A stretch of DNA of 64,000 bases from contig NZ_JARLTC010000003.1 in NCBI RefSeq assembly GCF_029382225.1, positions 85,231 through 149,230 on the forward strand. The letters run 5' to 3'. Within the stretch, counting starts at the first letter, position 1. Every line of letters starts with the position of its first letter. The DNA comes from Spongiactinospora sp. TRM90649 (GTDB lineage Bacteria > Actinomycetota > Actinomycetes > Streptosporangiales > Streptosporangiaceae). Shown one piece after another: positions 8,638 to 18,266 of this stretch. The position numbers and the translations under genes were made by a program. Under the pieces are notes generated by a model that saw only the letters and a list, made by a program, of their open reading frames with translations, did no database searches and was not told the origin of the DNA.

Positions 8638-11265
8638 GTGAGGTTTCCGAGCAGCAGCGCCTGGCGGCACGCGACCGGGGTCAGCCGTCGCGGCACAAGG
8701 CCGCGGCTTGCCGTACCGGCCCTGGTGATGAGCCTGATCGCGGGCACCGCCATCACCTTCGCGGCCCCGCCCGCCTGGGCGGAGCCGCCACCCAAGGAGA
8801 TTCCGCAGGAAGGTCACGTCAGCGACGCGCACCTGAAGTTCCAGCCGTTCATGGACTACGACAACGACGGCTGCTACCCGTCCGTGGCCATCGGTCGGGA
8901 CGGGGCCATGAACCCGGGGCTCGAACTGGGGGGTGCCCGCAACGGCGCCTGCCACGACGAGTCCGACCTGGACAACAGCAACATGTACGCGCGCACGCGA
9001 TGCAACTCCAACGGCTGGTGCGTGCACAAGTACGCCCTGTACTTCCAGAAGGACCAAAAGCTCGACGGCGATCTCGTCGGCAACGGGCACGTCAACGACT
9101 GGGAGCACGTCGTGGTGTGGACCAAGGACGACAAGGTCCGGTACGTCGCGGCCTCCCAGCACGGCAGTTACGTCGTCCGGGAGCCCTCGGAGATCGAGAT
9201 GGGCTGCGACCGCGAGGGCGAGACGAACTGCAACCATCCGAAGATCGTCTATCACCTGCAGGGCGGTGACACGCACTCGTTCCGCTTCGCCGACAAGGGC
9301 GAGCAGCCGGAGAACCACTACAAGCGGTGGCACCTGCCGGATTTGATCAGCTGGAGCGGCTTCCCCACGAGCGCGTTGCGGGACAAGCTGGCCGCGCACA
9401 ACTGGGGCAGCGCCACCCTCGCGCTCAAGGACCAGAACAATGAGTTCGCCCGCGACCTCGCCAAGGCCCACCGCAGGCTGATCGCCGTGGACGACGGCTA
9501 CGACGAGGTGGAACTGCCCTTCGACTTCGACATCTACACCAACGAGGTTCCGGCCGGAATGGCCGATCCGAACAGCCCGCCCGACGACGATCCGGAGGAC
9601 GGCGGCAGCGGCGACAACACCGCCGACTCCCTGCGGGTGATGGGCCTCGGCTCCTCCAGCGTCTACGGCCAGGGCAGCAGCCACGGCAACGGCTACCGCG
9701 ACGTGGCCGACCACGGCTTCAGCGACCTGTACGAGAACAGGTCGCCGCTCACGGCGCTCGCCGCCGAAGACACCACCCCCAAGGTCGACTGGGTGGGCTC
9801 CGTCCGGGTCGGCACCATGCCGGACCGCGACATCGAGGGGTGGAAGGGCTACCGGATCGACCAGATCGCCGGCAAGGCACAGTGCGCCGTGAAGACCTAC
9901 CAGCCCAACCTGATCACGCTCATCGCGGGCGGCAATGACGTGATCTACGACGACCGGATGGACACCGCGATCGACCGCCTCGAATCGTTGATCAAGCAGG
10001 TCATCCGAGACTCCCGGGGCGTGACGGTCCTGGTGGCCGGCATGCAGCCCTTCCGCGACGCCGGCACCGACCAGCGCGGCAGGGCGTTCACCGCCCAGAT
10101 CGACGGCCTGGTCGAACGGCTGGCCCGCGAGGGCGAGCACGTCGTCTACGCCGACACCACCGGGCTCACTCACTCCGACATCGGCTCCGACGGCATCCAC
10201 GCCACCGACGAGGGCTACCGCAAGATCGGTGAAGCCTTCGTGAAGGCCGCCCGCTACGCCAAGGACAAGGGGTGGATCTACAAGCCCAACCCCTTCGCCC
10301 CGAACGTGCACTCCAACCCCTGCGGCCTGAAGGACGACGGCACGGGGGCCGAGGGCGCCCAGGACTCCGATCCGTCGAAGCTCGGCCCCTACTGGGATGA
10401 TCGCGGCGTCATCCAGGACAAGCAGTACGACTCCTCGAACCGGTACCTGCTGGTGGACATCAACAAGGACGGCAAGGCCGAGTTCGTCTTCGTGGACAAG
10501 TACCAGAACTTCCGGTTCTGGTGGAACAGCGGACCCTCCGGCAAGAACTGGGTGCCGTTCGTCGAGGGGCAGAACTCCTACCGTCCCGCCGCCGGGGCGG
10601 TGGGCAACCAGTTGCGCTTCGGCGACATCGACGGCGACGGCTTCCCGGACTGCATGATCGTCGATCTGACCGGCCGGGTGACCGCGTTCACCTGGAAGGG
10701 CGAGAATCCGTCGGGTTCACGAATGTGCATGCGCAAGTACGACGGCGTGGCGAGCGTGTTCTCCAACGGTTCCGAGGGCGACCGGCTGAACACCGACCCG
10801 GCTACCAAGATCCGGTTCGCCGACGTCACCGGAGGCGGCCGGGACGACTACTTGCTGATCAAGCCGGACGGCACGACCACCGCGTGGTACAACCGCGACT
10901 TCCAGACCAAGGACGACCGCAAGTGGCTGGACTGGACGCCACCCAAGAAGATCGGCGGCGCCCTGGTGAACCCCAGGCAGATCAGGTACGCCGACATCAA
11001 CGGCGACAAGCGGGCCGACCGCATCCTCATCACCGCCCGAGGCGGCGCGCGGGCGTGGCTCAACGAAGGGGCCCGGGGCGCCGGCGGGAAGTACCGCGAC
11101 ATCGGCAGGATCGCCGGTGACGCCGAGGTGCCCCCGAAGGACGTCCAGTTCGCCGACATGGACGGCGACGGCAAGGCCGACTTCGTACGCATCGGCTGGA
11201 CCGGCGTCGCCCACGCCTGGCTCAACAAGCTCCCGCCGGACTACTTCAACAGCTTCCACCCGTAA
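8638..11265 (+). CDS. Secreted NPP1-like + SGNH hydrolase + FG-GAP repeat fusion protein
   Basis: 875 residues. Signal peptide to about residue 47 (AWA/EPP). Domain 1 (about 55-290) resembles necrosis-inducing NPP1 proteins: it has conserved Cys and a GHVNDWE heptad (150-156), a variant of the family GHRHDWE. A short acidic Pro/Asp linker follows. Domain 2 (about 330-560) is an SGNH/GDSL hydrolase with Ser339 (GLGSSS), GGND block, and Asp518/His521 (DGIH). Domain 3 (about 590-870) has at least four FG-GAP/VCBS-like blades with Ca-binding DINKDGKAEF, DIDGDGFPD, DINGDKRAD, DMDGDGKADF. GTG 8638 is preceded by GGAAGGGA. Presumed extracellular esterase with membrane- or polymer-binding parts; exact substrate unknown. 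Confidence 0.85.
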   Translation: MRFPSSSAWRHATGVSRRGTRPRLAVPALVMSLIAGTAITFAAPPAWAEPPPKEIPQEGHVSDAHLKFQPFMDYDNDGCYPSVAIGRDGAMNPGLELGGARNGACHDESDLDNSNMYARTRCNSNGWCVHKYALYFQKDQKLDGDLVGNGHVNDWEHVVVWTKDDKVRYVAASQHGSYVVREPSEIEMGCDREGETNCNHPKIVYHLQGGDTHSFRFADKGEQPENHYKRWHLPDLISWSGFPTSALRDKLAAHNWGSATLALKDQNNEFARDLAKAHRRLIAVDDGYDEVELPFDFDIYTNEVPAGMADPNSPPDDDPEDGGSGDNTADSLRVMGLGSSSVYGQGSSHGNGYRDVADHGFSDLYENRSPLTALAAEDTTPKVDWVGSVRVGTMPDRDIEGWKGYRIDQIAGKAQCAVKTYQPNLITLIAGGNDVIYDDRMDTAIDRLESLIKQVIRDSRGVTVLVAGMQPFRDAGTDQRGRAFTAQIDGLVERLAREGEHVVYADTTGLTHSDIGSDGIHATDEGYRKIGEAFVKAARYAKDKGWIYKPNPFAPNVHSNPCGLKDDGTGAEGAQDSDPSKLGPYWDDRGVIQDKQYDSSNRYLLVDINKDGKAEFVFVDKYQNFRFWWNSGPSGKNWVPFVEGQNSYRPAAGAVGNQLRFGDIDGDGFPDCMIVDLTGRVTAFTWKGENPSGSRMCMRKYDGVASVFSNGSEGDRLNTDPATKIRFADVTGGGRDDYLLIKPDGTTTAWYNRDFQTKDDRKWLDWTPPKKIGGALVNPRQIRYADINGDKRADRILITARGGARAWLNEGARGAGGKYRDIGRIAGDAEVPPKDVQFADMDGDGKADFVRIGWTGVAHAWLNKLPPDYFNSFHP

Positions 11266-11281
11266 CGGCGGCTGAAAGACT

Positions 11282-11316
11282 CCGCCCGGCCGCCCAGGAG
11301 GCGGGCGGCCGGGCGG
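11282..11316. terminator. Bidirectional terminator hairpin
   Basis: Perfect 14-bp stem, CCGCCCGGCCGCCC at 11282-11295 and its complement at 11303-11316, with a 7-base loop, between converging genes (fusion protein ending at 11265 and aldehyde dehydrogenase-like gene ending at 11350). Confidence 0.8.
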
Positions 11317-11349
11317 GACTCGACCAAGCGGGACTCAGCCGGTCGGGAA

Positions 11350-12219
11350 TCAGGTGCCGGCGGGATGCCAGACGGTACGGGTCTCCAGGAACGCGGTCAT
11401 CCGGCCGGTGCCCGGGTCGGCCGTCCAGTCGTCCCGGGCGGGGCCGCGGACGCGCTTGAGGTTCTCGGCCGCCGCGCGCTCGCACTCCACCGCCAGGTCG
11501 TCCGGGCAGCCGGTCAGGTCGATCGCGTTGACGTCCATGTGGCTCGCCAGCCAGGGAGCCAGCTCGGCCGGGCGGCCCGTGAGCAGGTTGATCACCCCGC
11601 CCGGCAGGTCGGAGGTGGCCAGCGCCTCGGTCAGCGTGACGGCGGGCAGCGGCGCCCGCTCGCTCGCCACCACCACGCACGTGTTCCCGGTGACGATCAC
11701 CGGGGCGACCACCGAGACCAGCCCGAGCAGCGGGTCGGACGGCGGCGCGACCACCGCGACCACGCCGGTCGGCACGGGCGTGGACACGTTCAGGTACGGC
11801 CCGGCGACCGGGTTGACCGCCCCCTGGATCGCGGTGATCTTGTCGGACCAGCCCGCGTACCAGACGAGCCGGTCGACCGACGCGTCCACCGCCTCGCCCG
11901 CCTTACGGGCGGACACCCCCTCCACGGCGGAGATCTCCGCCGCGAACTGGGCCCGCCGTCCCTCCAGCATCTCGGCGATCCGGTAGACGACCTGGCCGCG
12001 GTTGTACGCCGTGGCCCCGCTCCACCCGGGGAACGCCTTGCGGGCCGCGACCACGGCGTCTCTGGCGTCCTTGCGGGACGCCCTGGCCGCGTTGGCCAGG
12101 AAGTCGCCCTTGGAGGAGGTCACCGGATAGGACCTTCCGCTCTCCGAGCGCGGGAACTTCCCGCCGATGAACAGCTTGTAGGTCTTGCGGACGCCGAGCC
12201 GCGCGCCGGACTCACTCAT
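11350..12219 (-). CDS. Aldehyde dehydrogenase-like protein lacking the catalytic half
   Basis: 289 residues against about 480 for the family. The N-terminal NAD-binding part aligns (LFIGGKFPRSESG, WSGATAYNRGQVVYRIAEML, and the oligomer-interface region), but the sequence then jumps from the GVINLLTGR segment to an MTAFLETRTVWHP tail. The LELGG glutamate block and the FxxxGQxC nucleophile are absent, so normal aldehyde oxidation is not expected. It ends cleanly and has intact codon usage, so it looks like a maintained gene, not decay. It is the third gene of the deoC cluster and may be a structural partner of the full-length enzyme (inference). Confidence 0.8.
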   Translation of the reverse strand: MSESGARLGVRKTYKLFIGGKFPRSESGRSYPVTSSKGDFLANAARASRKDARDAVVAARKAFPGWSGATAYNRGQVVYRIAEMLEGRRAQFAAEISAVEGVSARKAGEAVDASVDRLVWYAGWSDKITAIQGAVNPVAGPYLNVSTPVPTGVVAVVAPPSDPLLGLVSVVAPVIVTGNTCVVVASERAPLPAVTLTEALATSDLPGGVINLLTGRPAELAPWLASHMDVNAIDLTGCPDDLAVECERAAAENLKRVRGPARDDWTADPGTGRMTAFLETRTVWHPAGT

Positions 12220-12401
12220 GGCCGCCGCCCCTCCAGGTGCTCTGGTGCGAGGGACGCTCGGACTCCATGATCTGCCCGCACCGGCTGACTCCGCCGCGGT
12301 GGGCGAACCAGCCGCCCCGGCGTGCCGTACGGCCGGCCGCGGCGAACGCGTGCCCCCCGCTCATCTGGGCTCTTCTGGCCGCACGTTTCGGGCGGCGGTG
12401 G

Positions 12402-13829
12402 TCACACATCGAGGTACGCCTCAAGGCCATGACGTCCACCTTCGCGCCCGTACCCCGACTCCTTCAACCCCCCGAACGGCGAAGCCGGGTCGAATCGGTT
12501 GAAGGTGTTCGCCCAGACCACCCCCGCGCGCAGCCGATCGGCCACCCACAGGATGCGTGAGCCCTTCTCCGACCAGATGCCCGCGGACAGCCCGTACGGC
12601 GTGTTGTTGGCCTTCTCCACCGCCTCGGCGGGGGTGCGGAAGGTGAGCACGGAGAGCACCGGGCCGAAGATCTCCTCCCGGGCGATCCGGTGCGACTGCG
12701 CCACGCCGGTGAAGACGGTCGGCGCGAACCAGAACCCCCGGTCCGGCAGTTCGCAGGACGGTGACCAGCGCTCGGCGCCCTCCGCCTCGCCCGCCGCCAC
12801 GAGTTCGCGGATCCTGGCGAGCTGGGCCGCCGAGTTGATCGCGCCCACGTCGGTGTTCTTGTCCAGCGGGTCGCCCACCCGCAGGCGTCCGAGCCGCCGC
12901 CGCAGCGCCGCGAGCAGGTCCTCCTCGATGGACTCCTGGACCAGCAGCCGCGATCCGGCGCAGCACACGTGGCCCTGGTTGAAGAAGATCCCGTTCACGA
13001 TGCCCTCGACGGCCTGGTCCAGCGGGGCGTCGTCGAAGACGATGTTGGCCGCCTTGCCGCCCAGCTCCAGGGTGACCTTGCGGCCCGAGCCCGCGGCCTG
13101 GCGGGCGATCTGCCGTCCGACCCCGGTGGAGCCGGTGAAGGCGATCTTGTCCACGCCGGAGTGGGCGACCACGGCCGCGCCGGTCTCACCGGCGCCGGTG
13201 ACGATGTTCACCACCCCGGGCGGCAGCCCGGCCTGGTCGCAGATGCCCGCGAACGCCAGCGCGGTCAGCGGCGTGGTCTCGGCGGGCTTGAGCACCACGG
13301 TGTTGCCGCAGGCCAGCGCCGGGGCCACCTTCCAGGCCAGCATCAGCAGCGGGAAGTTCCACGGGATGACCTGCCCGGCCACCCCGAGCGGGCGGGGGGC
13401 GGGGCCGAACCCGGCGTGGGCGAGCTTGTCGGCCCACCCGGCGTAGTAGAAGAAGTGCGCGGCCACCAACGGGAGGTCCACGTCGCGCGACTCGCGGATC
13501 GGCTTGCCGTTGTCCAGGCTCTCCAGGACGGCCAGCTCCCGCGCCCGCTCCTGGATGATCCTGGCGATCCTGAACAGGTACTTGGCCCGCTCGGCGCCGG
13601 GCAGCGCGCTCCAGGACTCGAACGCCTTGCGCGCGGCGCGCACCGCCCGGTCGACGTCGGCCTCGTCGGCGTGGGCCACCTCGGACAGGGTCTCCTCGCT
13701 CGCCGGGTTGACCGTCTTGAACGGCGTGCCGCCGCCGTCGGTGAACTCTCCCCCGATGAACAACCCGTAGGAGGAGTCGATCGAAACCACATCCCGCGAC
13801 TCGGGCGCGGGCGCGTACTCGAAGACCAT
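12402..13829 (-). CDS. NAD(P)-dependent aldehyde dehydrogenase
   Basis: 475 residues, full length. Seen: cofactor region PWNFPLLM and KPAETTPL, GxTGVG-type loop FTGSTGVG, general-base Glu in LELGGKAANIV, nucleophile in FFNQGHVCCAGSR, and EEIFGPVL. Oxidises an aldehyde to the acid with NAD(P)+. It begins two bases after the deoC stop, so it probably handles an aldehyde from deoxyribose breakdown such as acetaldehyde (inference from context). ATG 13829 chosen because it abuts deoC. Confidence 0.92.
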   Translation of the reverse strand: MVFEYAPAPESRDVVSIDSSYGLFIGGEFTDGGGTPFKTVNPASEETLSEVAHADEADVDRAVRAARKAFESWSALPGAERAKYLFRIARIIQERARELAVLESLDNGKPIRESRDVDLPLVAAHFFYYAGWADKLAHAGFGPAPRPLGVAGQVIPWNFPLLMLAWKVAPALACGNTVVLKPAETTPLTALAFAGICDQAGLPPGVVNIVTGAGETGAAVVAHSGVDKIAFTGSTGVGRQIARQAAGSGRKVTLELGGKAANIVFDDAPLDQAVEGIVNGIFFNQGHVCCAGSRLLVQESIEEDLLAALRRRLGRLRVGDPLDKNTDVGAINSAAQLARIRELVAAGEAEGAERWSPSCELPDRGFWFAPTVFTGVAQSHRIAREEIFGPVLSVLTFRTPAEAVEKANNTPYGLSAGIWSEKGSRILWVADRLRAGVVWANTFNRFDPASPFGGLKESGYGREGGRHGLEAYLDV

Positions 13830-13831
13830 GA

Positions 13832-14779
13832 TCAGTCCAGGGTGTAGTAGTCGGGGCCGGCGTAGCGGCCGGTGGTCAGCTTGCCGCGCTGCATCAGCAG
13901 GTCGTTGAGCAGCGAGGACGCCCCGAGCCGGAAGAGGTCCGGGGTCAGCCACTCCTCTCCTGCGGTCTCGTTGACCAGCACCAGGTAGCGGATGGCGTCC
14001 TTGGTCGTGCGGATGCCGCCGGCGGCCTTGACCCCGACGCGCCGCCCGGTGGCGGCGTGGTGGTCGCGCACCGCCTCCAGCATGACCAGCGTGACCGGCG
14101 TCGTCGCGGCCGGGCTGACCTTGCCCGTGGAGGTCTTGATGAAGTCGGCCCCGGCCAGCATCGCCAGCCGGCTCGCGCGCCGGACGTTGTCGTAGGTGGC
14201 CAGCTCCCCCGTCTCCAGGATCACCTTCAGGTGGGCCGCGCCGCACGCGGCCTTGATGGCGATGATCTCGTCGTAGACCTTGCGGTAGTCACCGGCCAGG
14301 AACGCGCCGCGGTCGATCACCATGTCGATCTCGTCGGCCCCGGCCGCGACCGCCAGCGCCGTGTCGGCCACCTTGACCTCCAGGCTGGAGCGCCCCGACG
14401 GGAACGCGGTGGCCACCGCGGCCACCTTGACCGGAGTGCCGGCCAGCGCGGTCACGGCGACCTCGATCAGGTCCGGGTAGACGCACACCGCGGCCACGTG
14501 CGGGACGGAGGCGTCGGCCGGATCAGGCCGCGCCGCCTTGGCGCACATCGCGCGGACCTTGCCCGGGGTGTCGGCACCCTCAAGCGTGGTCAGGTCCACC
14601 ATCGAGACGGCCATGTCGATCGCCTGGGCCTTGGCGGTGGTCTTGATCGACCGGGTGGCCAGCATCGCCGCCCGTTCATCGGCGCCGACCCGGTCCACGC
14701 CGGGCAGGCCGTGCAGGAACGCCCGCAACGTGGCGTTGGAGGACACCACATCCGCGTAAGCGGTAGTCAGTGTTGACAC
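13832..14779 (-). CDS. deoC: Deoxyribose-phosphate aldolase
   Basis: Cleaves 2-deoxyribose 5-phosphate to glyceraldehyde 3-phosphate and acetaldehyde in deoxynucleoside salvage. About 315 residues, a DeoC of the longer class. The Schiff-base lysine lies in DFIKTSTGK and the proton-relay lysine in GVKAAGGIRT; the EIDMVIDRG strand is also present. I place the start at GTG 14779 (VSTLTTAY); a TTG at 14815 would add 12 residues and cannot be excluded. First gene of an operon with two aldehyde dehydrogenase genes. Confidence 0.92.
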   Translation of the reverse strand: MSTLTTAYADVVSSNATLRAFLHGLPGVDRVGADERAAMLATRSIKTTAKAQAIDMAVSMVDLTTLEGADTPGKVRAMCAKAARPDPADASVPHVAAVCVYPDLIEVAVTALAGTPVKVAAVATAFPSGRSSLEVKVADTALAVAAGADEIDMVIDRGAFLAGDYRKVYDEIIAIKAACGAAHLKVILETGELATYDNVRRASRLAMLAGADFIKTSTGKVSPAATTPVTLVMLEAVRDHHAATGRRVGVKAAGGIRTTKDAIRYLVLVNETAGEEWLTPDLFRLGASSLLNDLLMQRGKLTTGRYAGPDYYTLD

Positions 14780-14883
14780 AGGTCCAGCATCGCCGACCAG
14801 CGCGATCCAATCCAAACCGGACCCGGCCGAGGGTCGTCACGGCATTTCGTCAACATTCGCTCGTGTAACCCCTAAGACCCCTT

Positions 14884-14897
14884 CTAGGTAGTCCTAG
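14884..14897. promoter_or_regulatory. CTAGG-TAGT-CCTAG inverted repeat in small-gene leader
   Basis: Short palindrome with 5-bp arms (14884-14888, 14893-14897) within a pyrimidine-rich stretch (CCCCTAAGACCCCTTCTAGG) about 115 bases before the small gene at 15014. CTAG is rare in this genome type, so the site may be bound by a regulator; nothing more can be said. Confidence 0.3.
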
Positions 14898-15013
14898 GGC
14901 GGTAGTACGACCAGGTAAGGCCCGGAGATAAGGCATCCGCCCGATGTGTCGGAGGGGGTCTTAGAGCGAACCTTGAGATGTCAGCAAAAGGACATCGACC
15001 AGGGAGAACCCCC

Positions 15014-15181
15014 ATGGGACCGGAACTGCACTACGAACTGATCCTCAACCGCGTCAGCGAGCTGCACGAGGCGGCGGCGGCGCACCGCAGGGCCAAGGAG
15101 GCCGACAAGCGGCGCAAGTCTTCAGAGGGGACCCGCGGCTCGCGGAACCGCTCCCTCTTCGCCAAGCTCCGCACCTCATGA
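15014..15181 (+). CDS. Small basic hypothetical protein
   Basis: 55 residues, MGPELHYELI at the start, then an Ala/Glu helix and a Lys/Arg-rich C-terminus (RRAKEADKRRK...SLFAKLRTS). No recognised domain. AGGGAGAA ends 5 bases before ATG 15014, a very good ribosome site, which is the main reason to call it real. An in-frame ATG at 14978 lacks this. Followed by a strong hairpin at 15196. May bind nucleic acid or membranes; function unknown. Confidence 0.65.
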   Translation: MGPELHYELILNRVSELHEAAAAHRRAKEADKRRKSSEGTRGSRNRSLFAKLRTS

Positions 15182-15195
15182 CCCCCCACAGAGCG

Positions 15196-15223
15196 CCCGG
15201 CCGAAACCTCCCTCTCGGCCGGG
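15196..15223. terminator. Hairpin terminator after small gene
   Basis: Perfect 9-bp stem CCCGGCCGA (15196-15204) / TCGGCCGGG (15215-15223), loop of 10 bases. Confidence 0.7.
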
Positions 15224-15326
15224 CCTCGAAACCCCCGTGAAGGCCGGTGGCCTGGCGCGATGTGCGCCCGGGCGCCGGCGTTCAGCCGACCGAAAAATCA
15301 GGCGATTCCCCAAGGTGGGGCATGAC

Positions 15327-18224
15327 ATGCTGGACGACATGGTGGGTCGGACGGTCAGTCCTGTCTTCGTGGGGCGGGAAGCCGAGCTGGGGGTCCTGAC
15401 CGAGGCGTTCGACGAGGCGCGCAAGGGGGCGGCGTCCGTCGTCTTACTCGGGGGCGAAGCGGGGGTGGGCAAGACCCGCCTGGTGGGCAGGTTCACAGAG
15501 CACGCGATCGACGAGGGCGCCCACGTGCTCTCCGGCGGCTGCGTCGAACTGTCCGCGGAAGGTCTGGCCTACGCCCCGTTCACCGCCGCGCTGCGGCAGC
15601 TCGTGCGGGAGATGGGGGCGGCGCCGGTATCCGCGCTGCTGCCCGACGGCGCGGGCCGCGATCTCGCCCGCCTGTTGCCGGAGTTCGGGGAACCCAGCGG
15701 CGACACCGAGACCGAGACCGCGCGGGCCCGGCTGTTCGAGCAGATCCTGGCGCTGCTGGAACGCCTGGCCGAGCGGCGTCCGATTGTGCTGACCATCGAG
15801 GACGTGCACTGGGCCGACCGCTCCAGCCGCGACCTGATCGCGTTCCTCAGCCGCAACCTCGGCACCGCGCCCGTCCTGATGATCCTCACCTTCCGCTCCG
15901 ACGAGCTGCACCGCCAGCATCCGCTGCGGCCCGTGCTGGCCGAGCTGGGCCGCGTCGAGGGCGTGCTGCGGATGGAGATCCCCCGGCTGACCCACGACGA
16001 GGTCGCCGCGCAGATGGCGGGCATCCTGGGCGGCCCCGCCGAGTACCACACCGTGCTCAGCGTCTTCCAGCGCAGCGAGGGCATCCCGCTGTTCGTGGAG
16101 GCACTGGTCGAGGCGGGAGGCGACTCCTCCCTTCCCGAGTCGCTGCACGACCTGATCACCGGCTCCGTGGAGAACCTCCCCGACGAGACCCAGCGGGTGC
16201 TGCGGATGGCCGCCGCCGGGGGCACCCGGATCGGCCACGCCCTGCTGGCGGCCGTGAGCGGGCTCGCCGACGCCGAGCTGGAGGACGCCATCCGGCCCGC
16301 GGTCGCGGCCAACGTGATCCAGGTGGCCGACGGCCGCGCCTACGTGTTCCGGCACGCGCTGATCCGCGAGGCCGTCCACGACGAGCTGCTGCCCGGCGAG
16401 CACACCCGGATGCACGCCAGGTTCGCCGAGGAGATCGAACGCCACCGCACGCTGGTCCCGCCGGGACGCGCCGCGATCGAGATCGCCCACCACTGGTATT
16501 CGGCGCGTGACGACTCCCGCGCACTCAACTCGGCCTGGCTGGCCGCCCGCAAGGCGGCGCACGCGTTCGCCTACACCGAGCAGATGCAGCTCCTCGAACG
16601 CGTGCTCACGCTGTGGGACAAGGTGCCCGACGCCGCCGAGCGGATCGGCGCCGACCACACCCACGTGCTGGAACTGGCCTCCGGCGCCGCCCTGTCCAGC
16701 GGCGAGCACGAACGCGGGATGAAGTTCGTCAAGGCCGCGCTGTCCGAGCTGGACGAGCAGGCCGAGCCCGAGCGGGTCTCCGAGCTGATCGTGCTCCTGG
16801 CGCAGATCCAGAAGGAGCGCCGCAAGCCGGGCGCGCTGGAGAACCTCCGCCGCGCCGAGCGGCTGGTGCCCGACCCGGGGGCCGCCCGCGCCGCGGTGCT
16901 CACCAAGCTGGGCAGCTACCTGTTGTTCAGCGGCGCGATCGCCGAGGGCACCGCGCTGACCAGTGAGGCGCTGCGCATCGCGCGAAGCGTCGGCGACGAG
17001 TCGCTGGTCGCCGACCTGCTGATGAACATGGCCATCGGCCACTCCATCGACGGGCGGCTGGAAGAGACCATCGCCACCAACAACCGGGCGATGGCGATCG
17101 GCAGACGCCTCGGCCACGGCCGGCTGATCCTGCGCGCGATGGGCAACAACATCGACGCGATGAACAACCTGGGCCGCTCGGAGGAGGCCGTCGCGCTGGC
17201 CGTCGAGGCCGAGCGGCTGGCCAGGAAGTACGGCCGGTACCGCGTGCAGGGCCTGTTCATGACCCTCAACCGGGCCGAGGCCCTCGACTCGCTCGGCCGG
17301 TGGGACGAGGCGATCGAGGTGATCGAGTCGGCCCTCACCAGAGACCCGGTCCTGCAGACCCGCCACCACCTGCTGCGCGCCAGGGGCGACATCGCCGCCG
17401 CCCGGGGCGAGGCGGACGTGCTGGAGTCGGTGCTGGCCGAGCTCGACGCCTTCACCGGCCCCATCGACGACGCCGCCCAGGAGACCACCGGCAACACGCG
17501 GCTGCTGATGGCCTACCACCGGCTGCGCGGCGAGCCGGGCAAGGCCCTCGACAGCGCCGAGCGCATCCTGCGCGACGACCGGCTGTCCAGCAAGGCGCTG
17601 ATGGGCTGGCGGCTGCTCGCCGACATCTGCACGGTGTGCGACTCCTACACCCACGAGGCGTTCGACGAGTCGCAGTCCGAGCGGGCCCGCGTGGTGCGCG
17701 CGCTGGCCGACGGCATAAGGGCCGGGATGCACGTGGACGGCCCGGTCGGCGACGCCTACCGGATGATGTGCGAGCGCGCCCACGACGAGGCCGCCGCCGC
17801 GTGGGCCCGGCTCGGCCGGTGCTACCCGCAGGCCAGGGCGCTGGTGATGGCCGCCAAGGAGGCGAGCGTGGCCGGCGACCGCGAGGCGGCGGCCGTCCGG
17901 CTCCGCGACGCGCACCCGCTGGCCGTGTCGCTGGGCGCGCACCCGCTGATCGAGTCGATCGAGGTCCTGTCGCGCCGGGTGGGCGTGTCGCTGGACGGCG
18001 GGGCTCCCCTCGCCGACACGACAGGGGCCGACCTGCTGACGCCGCGCGAGGTCGAGGTGCTGCGCCTGGTCGCGCAGGGCCGCTCCAACCGCGACATCGC
18101 GGCCGAGTTGTTCATCTCGGCCAAGACGGTGAGCGTGCACGTCTCGAACATCCTGGCCAAGCTCGGCGTGTCCAGCCGTACCGAGGCCACCGCGGCGGCA
18201 CATCGCCGTTCACTGCTGACCTGA
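15327..18224 (+). CDS. LAL-type LuxR transcriptional regulator with AAA ATPase
   Basis: 965 residues, the size of large ATP-binding LuxR (LAL) regulators. N-terminal AAA/NACHT-like ATPase: Walker A GGEAGVGKTRL (residues about 42-52) and Walker B-like PIVLTIEDVHWAD. The middle is a long TPR-like helical region. The C-terminal LuxR helix-turn-helix (LTPREVEVLRLVAQG ... ISAKTVSVHVSNILAKLGV) occupies the last 60 residues. Start ATG 15327 has AAGGTGGGG just upstream. Codon 40 is TTA, which in filamentous actinomycetes can make translation depend on the rare bldA-type tRNA. Targets unknown; LAL regulators often control secondary metabolism or carbon use. Confidence 0.92.
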   Translation: MLDDMVGRTVSPVFVGREAELGVLTEAFDEARKGAASVVLLGGEAGVGKTRLVGRFTEHAIDEGAHVLSGGCVELSAEGLAYAPFTAALRQLVREMGAAPVSALLPDGAGRDLARLLPEFGEPSGDTETETARARLFEQILALLERLAERRPIVLTIEDVHWADRSSRDLIAFLSRNLGTAPVLMILTFRSDELHRQHPLRPVLAELGRVEGVLRMEIPRLTHDEVAAQMAGILGGPAEYHTVLSVFQRSEGIPLFVEALVEAGGDSSLPESLHDLITGSVENLPDETQRVLRMAAAGGTRIGHALLAAVSGLADAELEDAIRPAVAANVIQVADGRAYVFRHALIREAVHDELLPGEHTRMHARFAEEIERHRTLVPPGRAAIEIAHHWYSARDDSRALNSAWLAARKAAHAFAYTEQMQLLERVLTLWDKVPDAAERIGADHTHVLELASGAALSSGEHERGMKFVKAALSELDEQAEPERVSELIVLLAQIQKERRKPGALENLRRAERLVPDPGAARAAVLTKLGSYLLFSGAIAEGTALTSEALRIARSVGDESLVADLLMNMAIGHSIDGRLEETIATNNRAMAIGRRLGHGRLILRAMGNNIDAMNNLGRSEEAVALAVEAERLARKYGRYRVQGLFMTLNRAEALDSLGRWDEAIEVIESALTRDPVLQTRHHLLRARGDIAAARGEADVLESVLAELDAFTGPIDDAAQETTGNTRLLMAYHRLRGEPGKALDSAERILRDDRLSSKALMGWRLLADICTVCDSYTHEAFDESQSERARVVRALADGIRAGMHVDGPVGDAYRMMCERAHDEAAAAWARLGRCYPQARALVMAAKEASVAGDREAAAVRLRDAHPLAVSLGAHPLIESIEVLSRRVGVSLDGGAPLADTTGADLLTPREVEVLRLVAQGRSNRDIAAELFISAKTVSVHVSNILAKLGVSSRTEATAAAHRRSLLT

Positions 18225-18266
18225 TTCGGGCCGCCTCGGGGGACGCCGGGCACTACCCTGCTGGGC

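Noticed and set aside
15444..18203. 919-codon minus-strand open frame opposite the LAL gene
   Set aside because: Antisense shadow produced by GC-rich third positions; His/Gly/Gln-rich, no domain, and the plus strand encodes a clear regulator.
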